A stretch of 64,000 nt of DNA, taken from Bimuria novae-zelandiae CBS 107.79. Its lineage: Eukaryota > Ascomycota > Dothideomycetes > Pleosporales > Didymosphaeriaceae. Positions 1 through 11,924 of the stretch are shown one piece after another. The notes beneath the pieces were generated by a model, which saw only the letters and a program-made list of their open reading frames with translations, searched no databases and was not told the origin of the DNA. Location: positions 658,252 to 722,251 of the forward strand of contig ML976660.1 of NCBI GenBank assembly GCA_010015655.1, read 5' to 3'. How positions within the stretch are numbered: the first letter of the stretch is position 1; every line of letters starts with the position of its first letter. Both the position numbers and the translations under genes were made by a program.

Positions 1-905
1 GGGGGGGGGACTCTAGTAAAAAAGGCGGTAATAAAAACTTTTTATTAATTAATTTTTTTAACTTAAAAAAACTATATAGTGCTTGTATCTAATACGTAGA
101 TAAGGCAAGGATTAAGAGTAGTCCTATTAGCATATATAGTAGCTAGGATTATAATCTATTCCCGTAAGCTGTCCTGTATAGCTGACCAAAGTTTATCCCT
201 ATCCTACATTACTCTGTTAAAGACCTTGTGAGTCTTAGTAGTCTTACCTATAAGCAATCCCTTTTTATCTATATTATATATATATATTAAGGTTTACTCT
301 GTAATAGCCTACGTCCAGTTGTTGTCTCGGATCCTTGACCCTTGGTTATACGAACCCCAGATATATAAGTTCGACGCCCGAAGCTTAACTTTAGACTCTC
401 TATTGAATTCATAAGTTTTCTTCTGGCACCTTTAACTCCTTGAGTACCCAGCCCCTTACATACTCTAATATTCCTCTATCTTTTAATACTAAAAGGTAAA
501 ATAAGCATTATATTTTTCCCTTAAATTAGCTTAGTAGTAATTATAATTAATTTTAATAATTAATTTTAAAACTAATTCTTTCTTATAACGCTAAAGGAAT
601 CTTAATACTAACTAAAGACTTATTACTTTTTTAGCTAAAATAGAGGCCTAATCTTAAATAATAGGCTTTAAAGGTAGTATACCACGCTTACACTATTAAT
701 TAATATATAGTATAAGCTTATATTTTTAGGTAAAAGTAAGTAATTATTAGTTAATACTTTTAACTATATAGAGTAGAGTTTTAGCTTAGTGCCTTCGAGC
801 TAATATTATACGTTTAACACTATACTTTATTGCTATTTTTATATATTAATAAAACTTTTCTAGCGCTAAGGACGCGATTTCTTTAATAGTAGCTTTAATT
901 AGAGT
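1..905. repeat. AT-rich, RIP-type degenerate block
   Basis: This stretch is strongly AT-rich and dense in TA dinucleotides (runs such as tatatatatatta). It has no open frame of useful length on either strand, and it switches abruptly to balanced composition at about 905. Such sharply bounded blocks are typical of transposon copies mutated by repeat-induced point mutation in Pezizomycotina. I tried translating parts in both directions and could not recognise a transposase or reverse transcriptase. No terminal repeat is visible, and the left end lies outside the window. The element family is therefore unknown. Confidence 0.6.
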
Positions 906-1389
906 CATGGTTGTTGAGATATAGGAGGTGGATTCAGGGGGTGGTTTTCGTGTTCGTGGGCATTACGCGCCCCTGGGCATTACGTGTCACCCCACGTTAA
1001 TCACTCAGTCCCCCAAACCATTTCTTGAAACGTTCCGTACTCTGCGCTACAACTCGAGCCTCTTCTCACAGATCCCAGGAGCATCTTGACTTCAAGTGCA
1101 TTCCACTAACAATCTTCGTCCGACTCACGACAAAGAAGTACACCCCGTCGTAAAAGCTTGAACCATCGTGCTATGAACCTCACATCCTTCTTCTAACACG
1201 AGGATCGACCACTGCGACGAGCTAGCCATGGAAACCCTCCTCCACCACCACCTTTCGATCGTAGCGATACCAACCCCTTTCTACAACCACTGCTATGACA
1301 GTCTCATTAATTCCTCGGGGTAGTATTCACCCCGGCTCTTCCCAACCTAGAAGCATTCTGAACGATCCCCGACGTTCCCGTCCAAAGCC
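906..1389. other. Spacer, no gene seen
   Basis: Balanced-composition DNA between the AT-rich block and the 3' end of the ICMT-like gene. A ten-base word, gggcattacg, occurs twice close together near 958-985. No coding frame with conserved features was found. Confidence 0.5.
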
Positions 1390-2205
1390 TCAGAACACCC
1401 CCGGAAACATCTTCCACCTAACCTCCTTCTTATACCCCTCCCACTGTTCCCCATACCTCTCCGCCAGATACTTTTCCTTCGCCGGCGTCGCATTCCCCGT
1501 TAAATTGCTCCAGTAAAACAAAAACGCTATGAACCGTCAGCATTAGCAACCTCACCCTCAGTACTCCAGTCACTTACTAAATACCGCAAACCCCGGCCCC
1601 CCAGCCGCAAACCCATACGCCGTCCCATAAACCACATTACACGCATAATTCGGATGTCTCACCACCCCAAAGGCGCCCCCCTTATACAACCTCCCTCTAC
1701 TCTCTTTTCTCCGCTTAAACCTCGCCCTGTCAACCTCACACGCTAACTCCGTCGCCGCAGCCAAAAAATGCAGCGCCGCACCAGCGTACAAGAACTCGCG
1801 GCGCCACAGCGGATTCGCGCCCGCAGCCGTGAACACGAGAGCGCACAAGCACTCGTATATTGCTGGAACGATGACGCCGAAGACGGCGAACGGGAGGGTG
1901 AGGCGCTCTGCGCAGTAGCCCCAGAGCCAGGCGTTTTGCTTGAGGATGAGCGTAAGTGTCATGCCGAGGAAGAGCGTGGGGAGGAGGGGTTGCGCGCCGA
2001 AGAGGGGGAGCGTGACACTGCCGTCGGTCGGGGGGTGAGGGATGCCAAAGGAAGACAGGGGGTGCGACGTTATGACCCAGTGCTGGAGGGGGATGGAAAT
2101 GAGTTTGCCTACGCCCAGGAGGAGCGGGCCTGCGAGGTTACGGTTGTAGTCGCCGCGCTGGATGCCCAGCGCGTCTGGATTTGGGGTTGGGCCCTTTTCT
2201 GCCAT
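1390..2205 (-). CDS. ICMT/DUF1295-like membrane protein
   Basis: Two exons, 1578-2205 and 1390-1526, separated by a 51-nt intron (donor GTAAGT, branch CTGAC, acceptor CATAG), give a 254-residue protein. It is hydrophobic with several likely membrane segments. The C-terminal half carries the signature of the isoprenylcysteine methyltransferase/DUF1295 superfamily: a VVRHPNYACNVVYG motif followed, after the splice, by an aromatic stretch and KYLAERYGEQWEGYKKEV. In that superfamily this part binds the methyl donor or a nicotinamide cofactor and the enzymes sit in the ER membrane. It could be a small-molecule or protein methyltransferase or a steroid-reductase relative; the substrate cannot be told. 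The second exon is essential: without it the conserved C-terminus is lost. It lies in tandem downstream of the Aquarius gene. Confidence 0.78.
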
Positions 2206-2872
2206 GGAGATTTGGACAGAGGATGGGTCTGGGGGCTTCGTTGTGCTGTGTAACGCAGAGGACGTGGTGGTTTTATACAGGGCGTAGCAGGCGCTTAGTG
2301 CTTATGGGAATTATGCGCGGCGCAGTAGCAGGGGCGGTTGGTTCAATGGGGGCCTCTACGAACAGACACTGGGCTTGGTTAGGTGGGTAAGCGAGGTGCC
2401 TCCCATGCGCTGTCGTGCGAGACTCACTTGAAACGTTGTCACTGCTTCTTTGCTCCAAGAAAGAGAGAGAGAGAGTATCAAAGTGGAGAGCAATGATTAG
2501 AGGAGTGCATTTCAAGTTTGTGCCTCCTGCATGCTCATTATCGACAATGGTATCTGTACAGTAAATTAACACAAGAAGCTCACTCAGCGCGACCTCCCCC
2601 ATAGATACACTTGTGCGCTTGACATCTTCTTCGTCGCAGTGCGCTTCTCGATCCGGACTTCCATCGTAGGGCCAGTATTTGGCATTCGCCTGGCTGTGGC
2701 ACTGGTACTGCTGCTGCTGTTCCTCTGCCTCGGTCTACTCCTCCATTGACTCCCCCTTGACATTCACTCGTTCTTCCTGCTCGGAACGTCTTTCATAATC
2801 CATGTCCATCCGTTCTCCTTGCACATGGACGCCGTCTTCAAACTTTGGGCGGTGTTCAAGGGGAGACCCACT
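2206..2872. other. Spacer between two minus-strand genes
   Basis: No conserved coding frame is visible. A short AG microsatellite (agagagagagag) lies near 2462-2475. The segment should hold the 3' UTR of the Aquarius gene and the promoter of the ICMT-like gene. Confidence 0.5.
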
Positions 2873-5800
2873 CTACGGCTTGCCTTCGCCCTCGCCATCT
2901 TCAGGGTAGTCGTCGTCTACCTCGCCCACATCCTGCACAATCACATTCTCCTCACGATCCGCGTCTTCCTCGTCATCTGCAGGCGCGTTCGTCATGTTCA
3001 CATCGCCATTCGCGGGTGGTAGCTGCCCGCCATTCGCCTTTAGTGCTTCGATCTTCGCTTTCGTCATTTCGAAAACATATTGTCCGAGATGCTCTACGCC
3101 TTCCATGACCGCTTTCTGGCCCTCCGCGATCTTAGCATCAACTTGTCGTGAGAAATACGAGTCGTACATCTCGTCTGTGACGAGAGTGAGCTTTGTGGTG
3201 CGAGAAAGGAGCACGTCGAAGGCCGGCTTGAGTTCGAAACAGGATTCAAAGACAGACGCGCGACCGAGGATGTACAGTCCCAGCCTTGCGCGAGAAAGCG
3301 CGACGGTGAGGCGGCGGATATCACGGAGATAGCCGATGGAGCGGGTACGAACGAGCGAGAGAATGACGTCTGCGTTTTGTTAGATATGTACACATTGCGG
3401 GCCTGTGGGGCTTACTTACAGTCGTTCTGCTCTCCCTGATACTTGTCCACCGTTGCGACGATCTTAGGCAAGCCAAAGAGACGGTTGCCTTTGCATCTGT
3501 GGTTCAAGACGTCCTTAATGAGTGCCCGCTGACCAGCGTATGTGGTCAGAATGGAAATCGTGTGCGCAGGGTAGCCGAGTAGACGCATGTACATGAATAG
3601 CGCCACCGTGTACTCCGCTTCGCCCAGATTTTGTATGAAGTGCGGTGTGGGCTCACTTTCCCCTTTGCCTTTGTAGTCCGGTACGTTGATGAACTGGTAG
3701 TCGTACTTGAAGCCTGGATTCGCAGTCGTGAACTCTGGAGAGGTCGTAACGGAGGGCAGAGTGCCAAGCTTGGGATATCGCCACTTGTAAAGCTCTGCTA
3801 TTGATGGTCGCGCGCGTCCTTGCTGATCCAGCATGATGGTCGGTACGCCCAGTCTGGCAAGGCGAAGGAAGAGCGATTGCTCCAGGTTAGCATATTGCCT
3901 GAATGCGAGATTCTGTATGATAGGCGAGTTTTGGAGATGATCTCCGCACAAGACGATGCGCTGGAGAGGGAGCTCGTTGTTCTGCGGATTCTGCAGTGCA
4001 AGCGGGATGAAGTTCTCGATCTCAGTGATTTGTGCGGCCTCCTCCATGATGACATTATCATAGTGGAAGCCTAGCGCCGCAATCTCCTGTCTCCGCATGG
4101 CAGCATGCGTCGAGGTCATCGCGATGATGCGTGCCTCTTTGATTAAAAGATAGTTCGCTTTATCGCGCGGATTGCGCAGGATCTCGAAAGGACGAATGTC
4201 CTCGAGCTCGGTGAAGATCTTCTCGACATGGCGATAACAACCTTGAACAATGTCGACAATCTGCTCACGGCCTGCTCCGGGCGGGAACAGAGGCTGTGGT
4301 GCATTGCTGAAGTAGTCTTTGAATGGAAACTCGGCAACGATTTGCTCGACGGTGCATTCCGGATCTGATACCCGATCCCAATATTGTGTCCACGCTGGCT
4401 TTACGTATACCAGGTTGAAGTAATCCGCTGTCTCACAGGAAGTATTATGAGCTCCAGGCGCATTAAAGTTCTTGGCCAAACGCTCTACTTCAGACAGATA
4501 GTAGGCTCCTCTCTCGAGGAAAGATTCTACACGGCCGTGCTTGCTGTAGCTAGCTTCTGTTTCGAGCTCCTCTTCGCCATGTCCCAGGCGAAGGAGGTGG
4601 CGCTCATCGATGTCGAGCGCCACGATCTTCTGGAAAAGTTGGTTGAGCGCCTGATTGCTGCGTGCGACGAGCAGCGTCCGCTGGTCCGGGAAATTGTGGT
4701 ATATATTAGAGATAATCTGGGTGGCCACGTCCGTCTTGCCGGTACCCGGTGGGCCGACTACGACGGTCAGGCCCGGCTGTGTACCCGAACTGATCGCTTC
4801 AACTTGAGCAGGGGTGAACCTGACGCTGTTCAGCTTGGGCGCATCTGCAGGGTAGGGGCCCATGTTTGGCGGCTTATATGTGGAAACATGCAGAGACGCA
4901 TCCTCCTGCACAGGCTGTGCAACCTCGCTTTGGTCGCGACGCCGCTTCTTCGATGTCCGCACAGTTGCCGGTTCGGGTTCAGCTGATGAGGGGAAGTTGA
5001 CGACGTATGGAGGCCCAAAGGAGGATTCCGCACTTTCGTGTGGCTCGATTGATTTCCCGGGCCAGGATTCGATCAGGTGCTGCCAGTCGAGGAAGGTATC
5101 ACGGAAGTCGATCGAATGCAGGCGATTAGGCAAGCGTCTGTAGGATGCAGATGCAGGGTCACCATAGCCTAGGAAGACCTCCTGGAACCATGACGGTGCA
5201 GGTATGTCAGACAGCGTGAGGCGGCGAATGGATTCAAGGATGGGGCGGAAGTTGTTCTCTCGCCCACGCCGACGCACGACAAGATTGATCTGCTCGTAAA
5301 TATTGGGCCGGCCTTGAGCAACACGGTCCATGTCTTCCTGGTACTGTGTTGCATCGATGTTGACGATAAGCCTTCGTTGCCGGATACGACGGAACCCATC
5401 ATCAGATGTGTTTTCGCGCAGAGGGCGACCATTTTCGTCCTGCACTTGTACCACTTCAGCACATCTCAGCTTGTGGATGCCCTGGTTGTTTCCACTTTGC
5501 CGATGATGGCCGTTACGCAACGGTTCGTCTGGTCCCTCGGTCACTAGTAGGAAGACGACATCATCTGGTCTTAGGGACTCCCACTCTCTGCGCACTGGCT
5601 GTTGCAGACGGCTGACATCAAGTACAATCTCAGCTCGTACATACGCAGGATGCTGCTCACCGACCTTCGACGGAGCCACGTCCACGATGCCGGGATTTGA
5701 GATGGGAAGAGACATTCGCGAGAAGCCGCCAAACTTGGTGGTGACACCCTTGCCTCGAGGCTGAACGCGCTTGATAACGTCTTCCAGGTCTTTCCTGATG

Positions 5801-7328
5801 CCGTAGAAAGACTCAGCCCGGTACAAAATGAACGACCTCCACAAGAAGTCGCCCATGGTGAGATACTGTAAGTTGAGCTTGGGTATAGCTAGGGGTCGCG
5901 ATCCGTCGTACGTTTCGTTCCTAAGGAAAGCAGTGTCGAATAACACGTCCTCTGTAGGTAGGATGGACATGTCACGCACGACGTCTTTGAACGTCGGCCT
6001 GTACTCCACTAGAGACAATAGCGCCTCTGTGAAGAATGGTCGATCCTGGACAAGGAATGTCGATTTGGGATACTCTGTTCGTAAACCCATCAGGGAGCAC
6101 AGCTGAACCAGCTCAGTGTCATCAAGTGTTCGAACGTGGCCCTGAAGTTCGCTCCGATTGCCGAGGCTTCCGTAGTTGGCCAAGGTCAGGAGCTGGAGCT
6201 TCTCCTGGAAAGCAGAAGTAGCGACGCGTTGCAGTTTCGCCAGAACATTGTGGTGTTCCTGATCGTACTCTAGTTTTGAGAGCTGCCTTCCAGTCTGGTC
6301 TTCGATAGGGAAGTACGTGAAATGACTCAGCAGATTGTAGAGGTCCCGGAAAAGCCCATTGTCTTCATCAGTGTACATGGGAGACAAGCGTATAGCTGGA
6401 AGTAAGTTGAGATCCCGAAGCAGCGTGTTGACGTATCTCCTGGTCGGTAGCTGGCTCTGCAGATCCGTCAGAAGCTCTACGAAGCGCTCGCAGTAAGTCA
6501 AATTGTCCTGGATTTCCTGCCGATTCGTGCTGTTGTATAGTCGATCCAGAAAGTCCAAGGTCAGCGTGTAGAGCCAGGATCGCTCAAAGCGCAGCCTGGC
6601 CTGTAGCACCTCATCGGCAGCATCGAAGCGCTTGTGTGCTGCCCGCCAGGCCTTCCTCAGCATGTGGTGGTGCTCGAATTGGGCTTCTCGCGCTGCTTCC
6701 GAATGCAGGTTCTGCCATATCGCTATGTTGACCAAAGGCGCGCACTCCTTCCGCACAAGGCCGCTGTCTAGCGATTGGAAGGCGCCAATGACGAAGGAGA
6801 TGAGCTGTGTCCGGATTTTCACGGGCTGCGAGCGGTCCACGTTCATGGAGAGGATGCGGCGGAAGAAGGATGAGAACTCGGCGGGTTTGCTTGCGAAATG
6901 CTCTGGAATTATGTCAGCACAGCTCCGGTCGCATTCGAGACGAAAGATGGATTCGTACCCCACGACGGCAAATTCTCCCTCCTCTTGACGTTGATCATGA
7001 GAGCCACCAGCATGGCGCAGTAGTTGGAGGCATCTTCACTAAATGAAGGCCAAAGATAGCGCTCCAGCAGCTGCAGATTCTCCAGCACGAGCAGCGACGA
7101 GTATGCGAAGTCGACCTTTTCCAGCTCGTCCCACAGCTCCCGCTTGATGATGTCCGGGCGCGCCTTGGGCGTCTTCTTCACGGCCAGCCAGTGCTTCCTC
7201 GCTACCTGCGCGAAGTGGTTGTCGCCTTGGAGGTCTGCGACGGTAGGACGGGCGTTGGGATCGAGTGCGGTCGTGGTAGGGGTGCCGTCTGCAGCGCTGA
7301 CGGCTGCTTCCGCCATGGTATCCGCCAT
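2873..7328 (-). CDS. cwf11: Intron-binding protein Aquarius (Cwf11), spliceosomal RNA helicase
   Basis: Three exons (6959-7328, 3420-6902, 2873-3369; introns of 56 and 50 nt) encode 1,449 residues, the usual size for Aquarius. The protein is an SF1 helicase of the spliceosome's intron-binding complex, which contacts the intron upstream of the branch point; it acts in the nucleus. The N-terminal half is the helical Aquarius domain (KPAEFSSFF near residue 127). Walker A GPPGTGKT lies at about residue 840, a motif-II-like MEEAAQ at about 1075, and CGDHLQNSP follows. The last splice joins VDKYQGEQND to YVILSLVRTRS and then RRLTVALSRARLGLY, the conserved helicase motifs V and VI, which confirms that junction. 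The C-terminus is acidic. The start ATG at 7328 has a second in-frame ATG four codons later. It is divergent from the complex I gene across 223 bp. Confidence 0.95.
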
Positions 7329-7551
7329 TTTCAGTCTTCTCTTGCTATCTCAAGTGTTGTGGAGCGGTGGAGGCGCGGCGTTGGGCGGGCGCACTCATTG
7401 TTGTGGCATGGGCGAGCTTCCGTCGCGCCAAGTTCGAGGAAGTTTAGTGATGCGCCAAAGAAAGCTCGGACGGCTGCCGCTGTGGCTGCACCTCAACTCG
7501 CTGCTGGTGGACGACACGGCAGCCCTCCCCTCCGCCTCTTACCGCACCACC
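7329..7551. promoter_or_regulatory. Shared divergent promoter, Aquarius / complex I subunit
   Basis: Only 223 bp separate the two start codons, which face away from each other. Both genes must take their promoters and 5' UTRs from this segment. No TATA box stands out. The regulatory role is inferred from layout alone. Confidence 0.6.
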
Positions 7552-8231
7552 ATGTCTTCCACAATCGGCGAGACCGTCGGCCAGCCCGTGGTTCCCGACA
7601 AAATTCCCACGGGCGAGTACCCGGTACGCAATTGGCGCCCCAATCGCCCGCAATGAGAGGGCCATAGCTAACGGTGCACAGCTCATTGACAATGACCCGT
7701 ACGCCTCTTCCATCCACCACAATGTACAACCGTACTGATGCAGCATGAAGACACTTTTCCCGCGTTATAAGATACACCCGCCCCTCCGACTGGCTTACCG
7801 GAGCCGCCGTGGGCGCCCTCTCCCCCGGCCTCATGCTCTACTGGGAGCGCGTCTCGCCCTCCTTCGTCGGCAAGGGCGGCTTCGCACCCGTCATGCGCCT
7901 GTCCTGTGCCGTGGGCCTCACCGGCGCTTTCATGTTCGCATACTCGCGGACCACATCCCGTTTCTACGGCGCCCGCGAGAACCGCCGCGAGGTCGAAATG
8001 GACATGCGCGAGATGGTGGACAAGGTCAAGAAGGGCGAGCCGCTGTACGGCAAGAGCGAGCTGAGCGAGTACAACCAGGGTGTTGCCCACAGGAACTCGC
8101 GGTACGCCGGCGTATTCGCCCACGTCATCCCGTGGCCGAACCTGGTCCACCACCCGTACCACGGCGTGGACACGGCCAAGTACTACCGTCAGGCTGAGCT
8201 GGAGTTGGAGCGGGAGAGGCAGGGCCGGTAG
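7552..8231 (+). CDS. nuo20.9: NADH:ubiquinone oxidoreductase 20.9 kDa-type (NUXM-like) subunit
   Basis: Three exons, 7552-7623, 7682-7698 (only 17 nt) and 7751-8231, give 189 residues. The protein is an accessory subunit of mitochondrial respiratory complex I, of the type described in Neurospora (20.9 kDa) and Yarrowia (NUXM). The tiny middle exon is needed to rebuild the conserved stretch LIDNDPHF followed by RVIRYTRPSDW; its donor is GTACGC and the next acceptor is ATGAAG. Two hydrophobic segments follow (GALSPGLMLYWERVSPS region and LSCAVGLTGAFMFAY), then a hydrophilic tail with a PWPNLVHHPYHGVD motif. The ATG at 7552 has a good context (accaccATG). It is convergent with the dioxygenase gene, 150 bp away. 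Family assignment rests on the LIDNDPHF..RPSDW..SPGL..ER pattern. Confidence 0.88.
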
Positions 8232-8381
8232 AGGAATGGAAAAGGAGAAAGACGAACGGTTTCCTTGAGTTCACGCCAGCCGCCAACTGTACATAAAGTC
8301 AGGGCCAAGTCAGGTGTATCAACATTTCTTCGCGTACCACTGCATCCCGCATTGCCATCCTATGTACATCTAGTCCCGTGC

Positions 8382-10221
8382 CTAACCAGCCGCCAAATTC
8401 TTCAACACATCCTCCTTTCCAAAGTGCAACATTTTGTACTTGGAGATCCAGTCATCCCTGTTGATGTATCCTCCACAGATCCTACGCTTCCCAGTGAACG
8501 CGCTCCGCCCATGCAGCACCCTCCAGTTGTCGAAGATCAACAGGGTACCGGGCTGCAACTGCTCCCAATACTCGTTCTCCTTCCTCTTCAGAATCGCATC
8601 GAACTTGCGTGCTGCAGCGTACCATTTGCCGACTTCTTCCAGCGGTAGCTCAACAGCTGCGCGGTCGCTCGGGTTCCACCGCACCCGCAGCAGCGCGCCT
8701 GTCTCGGCATCATGTTCGAGCACCGGGAAGCCCTTGTAAGGCTGGATTGATATTCCGTCGTTACCGCTGGCGTGGCCGTGCACGTGGACCGTGGCGAGGA
8801 TGTGGTATGCCTCTTTGTCTGAATGCAAAAGTTCCTCAGCGGCTTTGAAGCCGTCGACGAGGAGCGACGCGCCGCCTTTGCCGTCGGTGTGAGACAGCAG
8901 GTGGAACGCCTGCAAGCCTGCTGGATCGGAAAAGTACGTATTGTCCGTGTGTGCGCCCAGCGCGATGTTAGTGTACGCCGTGTCCTTGGAGGCGAGGTCG
9001 GCCGTGAAGTCATAGAAGCCCCCGTAGTGCGTTTCCCGGATGAAGGCTATGCGTCTGAGGAGCTTTTCCGTGGCTTCGGGTGTGGCTTTCATTCTGTTGA
9101 CGTAGCAGAAGCCGAATCTTCGCTATCGATGGGGGCTTCTGTCAGCGAGTGCATTGCTGGATGAGGGTTGGTGGCCTTACGATTCTCTGCAGAACTCCTT
9201 GAATGAATTTGTCGACCCTTTTCTCATGCGGTCGAGATTCTGGTTCCCAGTTGAGTTGGGGTTTAGATTCTGCGATCGAGGCATTCCAGAGGTGGATACT
9301 ATGTTTCAGTCAGTTGGTGTTGTGAGTACGGAGCTGAGGCTGTTCATACTCGACTTGTCCTTGACGTATTACTGCTTTCTTCTCGCTGTTTGCACCAGCT
9401 TCCCGGAGTAAGTCTTTGTCATATGTACTCTGGTGACCGTCGCTCCCTATACCATTGTCAGTCGTGAGACCAAAGCATGGCGCTAATGAATAGAGACTGA
9501 CAGGTGACCTCGATGGCAGTCCTAAACTCAGCAGCAGTTTTGATTGAGATGTCTTCCGGGATCTGAGCTTGTGTTAGCAAGAAAATGTGCCCGTGAAAGG
9601 GATGCCAACATACAGAAAAGGTATCGAGGAGTCTCTGTCTTGTTTCTTGGTGCATGCAGCTGTTGCATTGACAGTTATCCCTAGAGATGCGTCAGTGGTA
9701 CCACCCCGCAGCTCCGCTTTGACATGCGTCCTCACCTCAACCAGATATTGGGTCTACCTACAGCGTTAACAACATGCCTCAAAATATAAAAACAAAGATG
9801 GGCTTACACAGTTTGAGAGCCTACTCGAATAACGCCATTATCGAGCGTAACGTCTTCTTTGAATGGTGTCGCAAACCAGTGCTTGGCGACTTTCCACGGC
9901 GAACCCTTCACCAAAAGCTCCGTTGATCGTGCAAATCTCTGGAGGTTCTTCAATTCAACGTTCAGCTTGTGGAGCTCTTTTCCGTCTTGGATAATTCGGT
10001 CGGCAAGATCGCGACGGCCAGATGGCGTGAGAGCCTTGTGAAAAAGGGTATCATCGCCACTGGGAACGGTCTTTTCGCTGGCGACAATCGGTGTTTCCTC
10101 AGTAGGTGCATCCGATACATGGCTTTCAGAAGTCGAAGAGTTCAAGCGGCAGGAAAAAGGAGAGACTGGACAGCCTAGTCGTTGAGATGCTAGTGTCGGA
10201 CGCAAGAAGATGCATTTGAAC
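8382..10221 (-). CDS. Trimethyllysine dioxygenase (carnitine biosynthesis), 5' end unresolved
   Basis: Eight exons could be assembled: 9808-10221, 9736-9753 (18 nt), 9614-9680, 9502-9562, 9350-9446, 9181-9298 and 8382-9122, plus at least one unplaced 5' exon. Introns are 51-58 nt. The enzyme is an Fe(II)/2-oxoglutarate dioxygenase that hydroxylates N6-trimethyllysine, the first step of carnitine synthesis, usually mitochondrial. The N-terminal part has the zinc-type region IWLRDNCQCNSCMHQET. The last exon has the HTDNTYF iron ligands, YGGFYDFT, the distal histidine in NWRVLHGR and the 2-oxoglutarate arginine in RRICGGYINRDD. The frame 9808-10221 contains no ATG, so the start lies in an exon upstream of an acceptor at 10222 (branch CTGAC, CTAG). 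One donor is GTCAGT rather than the usual GTAAGT or GTATGT. Gamma-butyrobetaine dioxygenase is a close relative, but the overall pattern fits TMLH better. Confidence 0.88.
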
Positions 10222-11177
10222 CTAGATATTAAGTCAGTTGTCGAACTAATACATCTATCTTCGAATATTTCAAAGCATCCTATTGTACAGAACCCCAAGG
10301 ACTCGCACGAATCGATGGGACCCAATGTTCCGAATTGGAACACATTCAGCAGTTCATCTGCTTGGTAGTGTACCCAAGAATAGAAACAGCAAGAATATTT
10401 TCAACTCCTTATCCGGCTTGCCCTGAATTGAAACAGGCTTGTAATTGAAGGGCTCAAGTCCTCTGGGGCCCCAAAAGATTACTTGAGACCTACCGTGCAT
10501 CTGCATGCGCGCGCCGCAGCGCGGCAAAAGAGCTCATAACGAAATTCTGCAGGCGCCGCGAAAGGAAGCCTCTGAGAGTGTGGTGTTTAATGCATCTCAC
10601 CTACGACCAAAATTAGAAAGAGAGAAATGGAGGATAGAGGCAGGTCTTCCAAGAAAGATGTTCTTGAAGTCGAAGCTGGGAGCTCGGCTATCGGTTTGAA
10701 CCCTGCGTTTGTGGCTAGTGATCAGTGGCTTACGCGCCGAGCCAAGACGCGTGAAAAGAGAGCGTACAAAAGTACAGGCAGGTCTCCACTACAAGCTGGA
10801 TGAATAGCCCCCACAGGAGACATATCTGTTCTATACCCTGTTAAAAGGTCGTAAAAAAGCAGCAAATAATAAAATAAGTTTTGTTAAGCGATAAGTTTTG
10901 AGAGGTGCTTAGTTGATGTGTAATTATGACTTTAATGTGAGCTGGCGTCTTGCGGGTAGATCTGAGCAGGGCAACGAAAAAAATCACAACTCTCAGAAAG
11001 TAATTACTAGTTCAATACTATACTACAAAGCGAACGACCCGGGCCTGAGGCCTACAAAACTAACTACTTTCCCGTTCAAGCACCAACGTCAAATGATTCG
11101 GGGTTTAATTCGCGAACCAAGGACCACAATCAAACCTGTTAAAAAAAATTCAATTTAATGTGTTGGATTTTTTAACC
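10222..11177. other. Spacer with the unresolved dioxygenase 5' exon
   Basis: The first exon and promoter of the dioxygenase should lie at its left edge; none of the ATGs between 10222 and 10400 gave a frame-compatible, well-sized intron. The rest shows no conserved coding frame. A run of eight A (11141-11148) reads as T8 on the minus strand and may terminate the tRNA transcript. Confidence 0.4.
11141..11148 (-). terminator. Candidate Pol III terminator (T8)
   Basis: Eight consecutive A on the plus strand give TTTTTTTT in the transcribed direction of the tRNA gene, 30 nt past its 3' end. No shorter run of four or more T lies between. The distance is a little long, so this is inferred. Confidence 0.5.
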
Positions 11178-11261
11178 CGACTCGGATGGGACTCGAACCC
11201 ACAATCTTTGCCATGCTCCAGGGTACCGGAAAGCAACGCCTTACCATTAGGCCACCGAGCC
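11178..11261 (-). tRNA. tRNA-Arg(CCG) with a 12-nt intron
   Basis: The minus strand folds into a complete cloverleaf. Acceptor stem GGCTCGG pairs with CCGAGTC (one G-U pair). The D arm is GCCT/AGGC around AATGGTA. The anticodon stem TTGCT pairs with GGCAA. The T arm GTGGG/CCCAT encloses TTCGAGT, containing an exact B box GGTTCGAGTCC. The anticodon loop reads TTCCGG, then a 12-nt insertion (TACCCTGGAGCA), then T, so the intron sits one base 3' of the anticodon CCG, the usual place for nuclear tRNA introns. CCA is not encoded. A T8 run about 30 nt downstream could be the Pol III terminator. The anticodon call depends on the intron placement. Confidence 0.88.
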
Positions 11262-11815
11262 GAACGTTTTTAGGATGATTCGATAAGATTCTGAAGAGAG
11301 GGAAAAATAATATTCGTAATGAAAACCGTTGGGATCTACAGTGGATCAAAGTTTTCAAATCTTTGCTTGGGTTCAGCCAAGTGGCACCCGCCTCTCGGCT
11401 AATACACACCCGCCTGTCCTGCCCACGGACAAAAAAATGCTTGCCTGTCGATACAAGTATAGTATACTACAGAGAGCTCTCGAACCTGTAAATAGAAGGG
11501 TACTTCAGAAACAATCATCTAGAAAGACATGATACTGCTAAGTAACTCGTTTTTTTACGTGGGCCACGGCAAACTTCGACAACACATATTAGGTTATGTG
11601 CCGTTGGACACAGTATCTGGCATAGATGGTATCTCACTGGAATGCTCGTTTCTAGAGAATGATACGCCGGCAAGCAGACTACAATTCTCCGAGCATCTTG
11701 GGATGATCATAGTTCACTTGAAGGCGGAACAGATCAGAGCTGGTCCCACACATGTGCACGACCGAATCAGTAATATTTGAAAACCAGTCAAATCAACTTG
11801 AGCACCGTGTCTTTA
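11262..11815. other. Spacer, no gene seen
   Basis: Between the tRNA gene and the left end of the transposon. Short frames only, with no recognisable motif. Confidence 0.5.
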
Positions 11816-11865
11816 CTGTGGTATCAGGCAAAAGTGAGGTGAGTGGCCCGCGCACAACAGGGGTG
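11816..11865. repeat. Left terminal inverted repeat of the Tc1/mariner relic
   Basis: Starts CTGTGGTATCAGGCAAAAGT. It matches the reverse complement of 13083-13132 at all but three positions. Confidence 0.95.
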
Positions 11866-11924
11866 TCGCCAAGATGCCGAGCCATGTAAATTTCGCACGC
11901 TTGTCCTCTTTTATGTATAAATTT

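Noticed and set aside
1768..2253. 161-codon plus-strand frame over the ICMT-like gene
   Set aside because: Antisense shadow of a gene with a clear family motif and intron.
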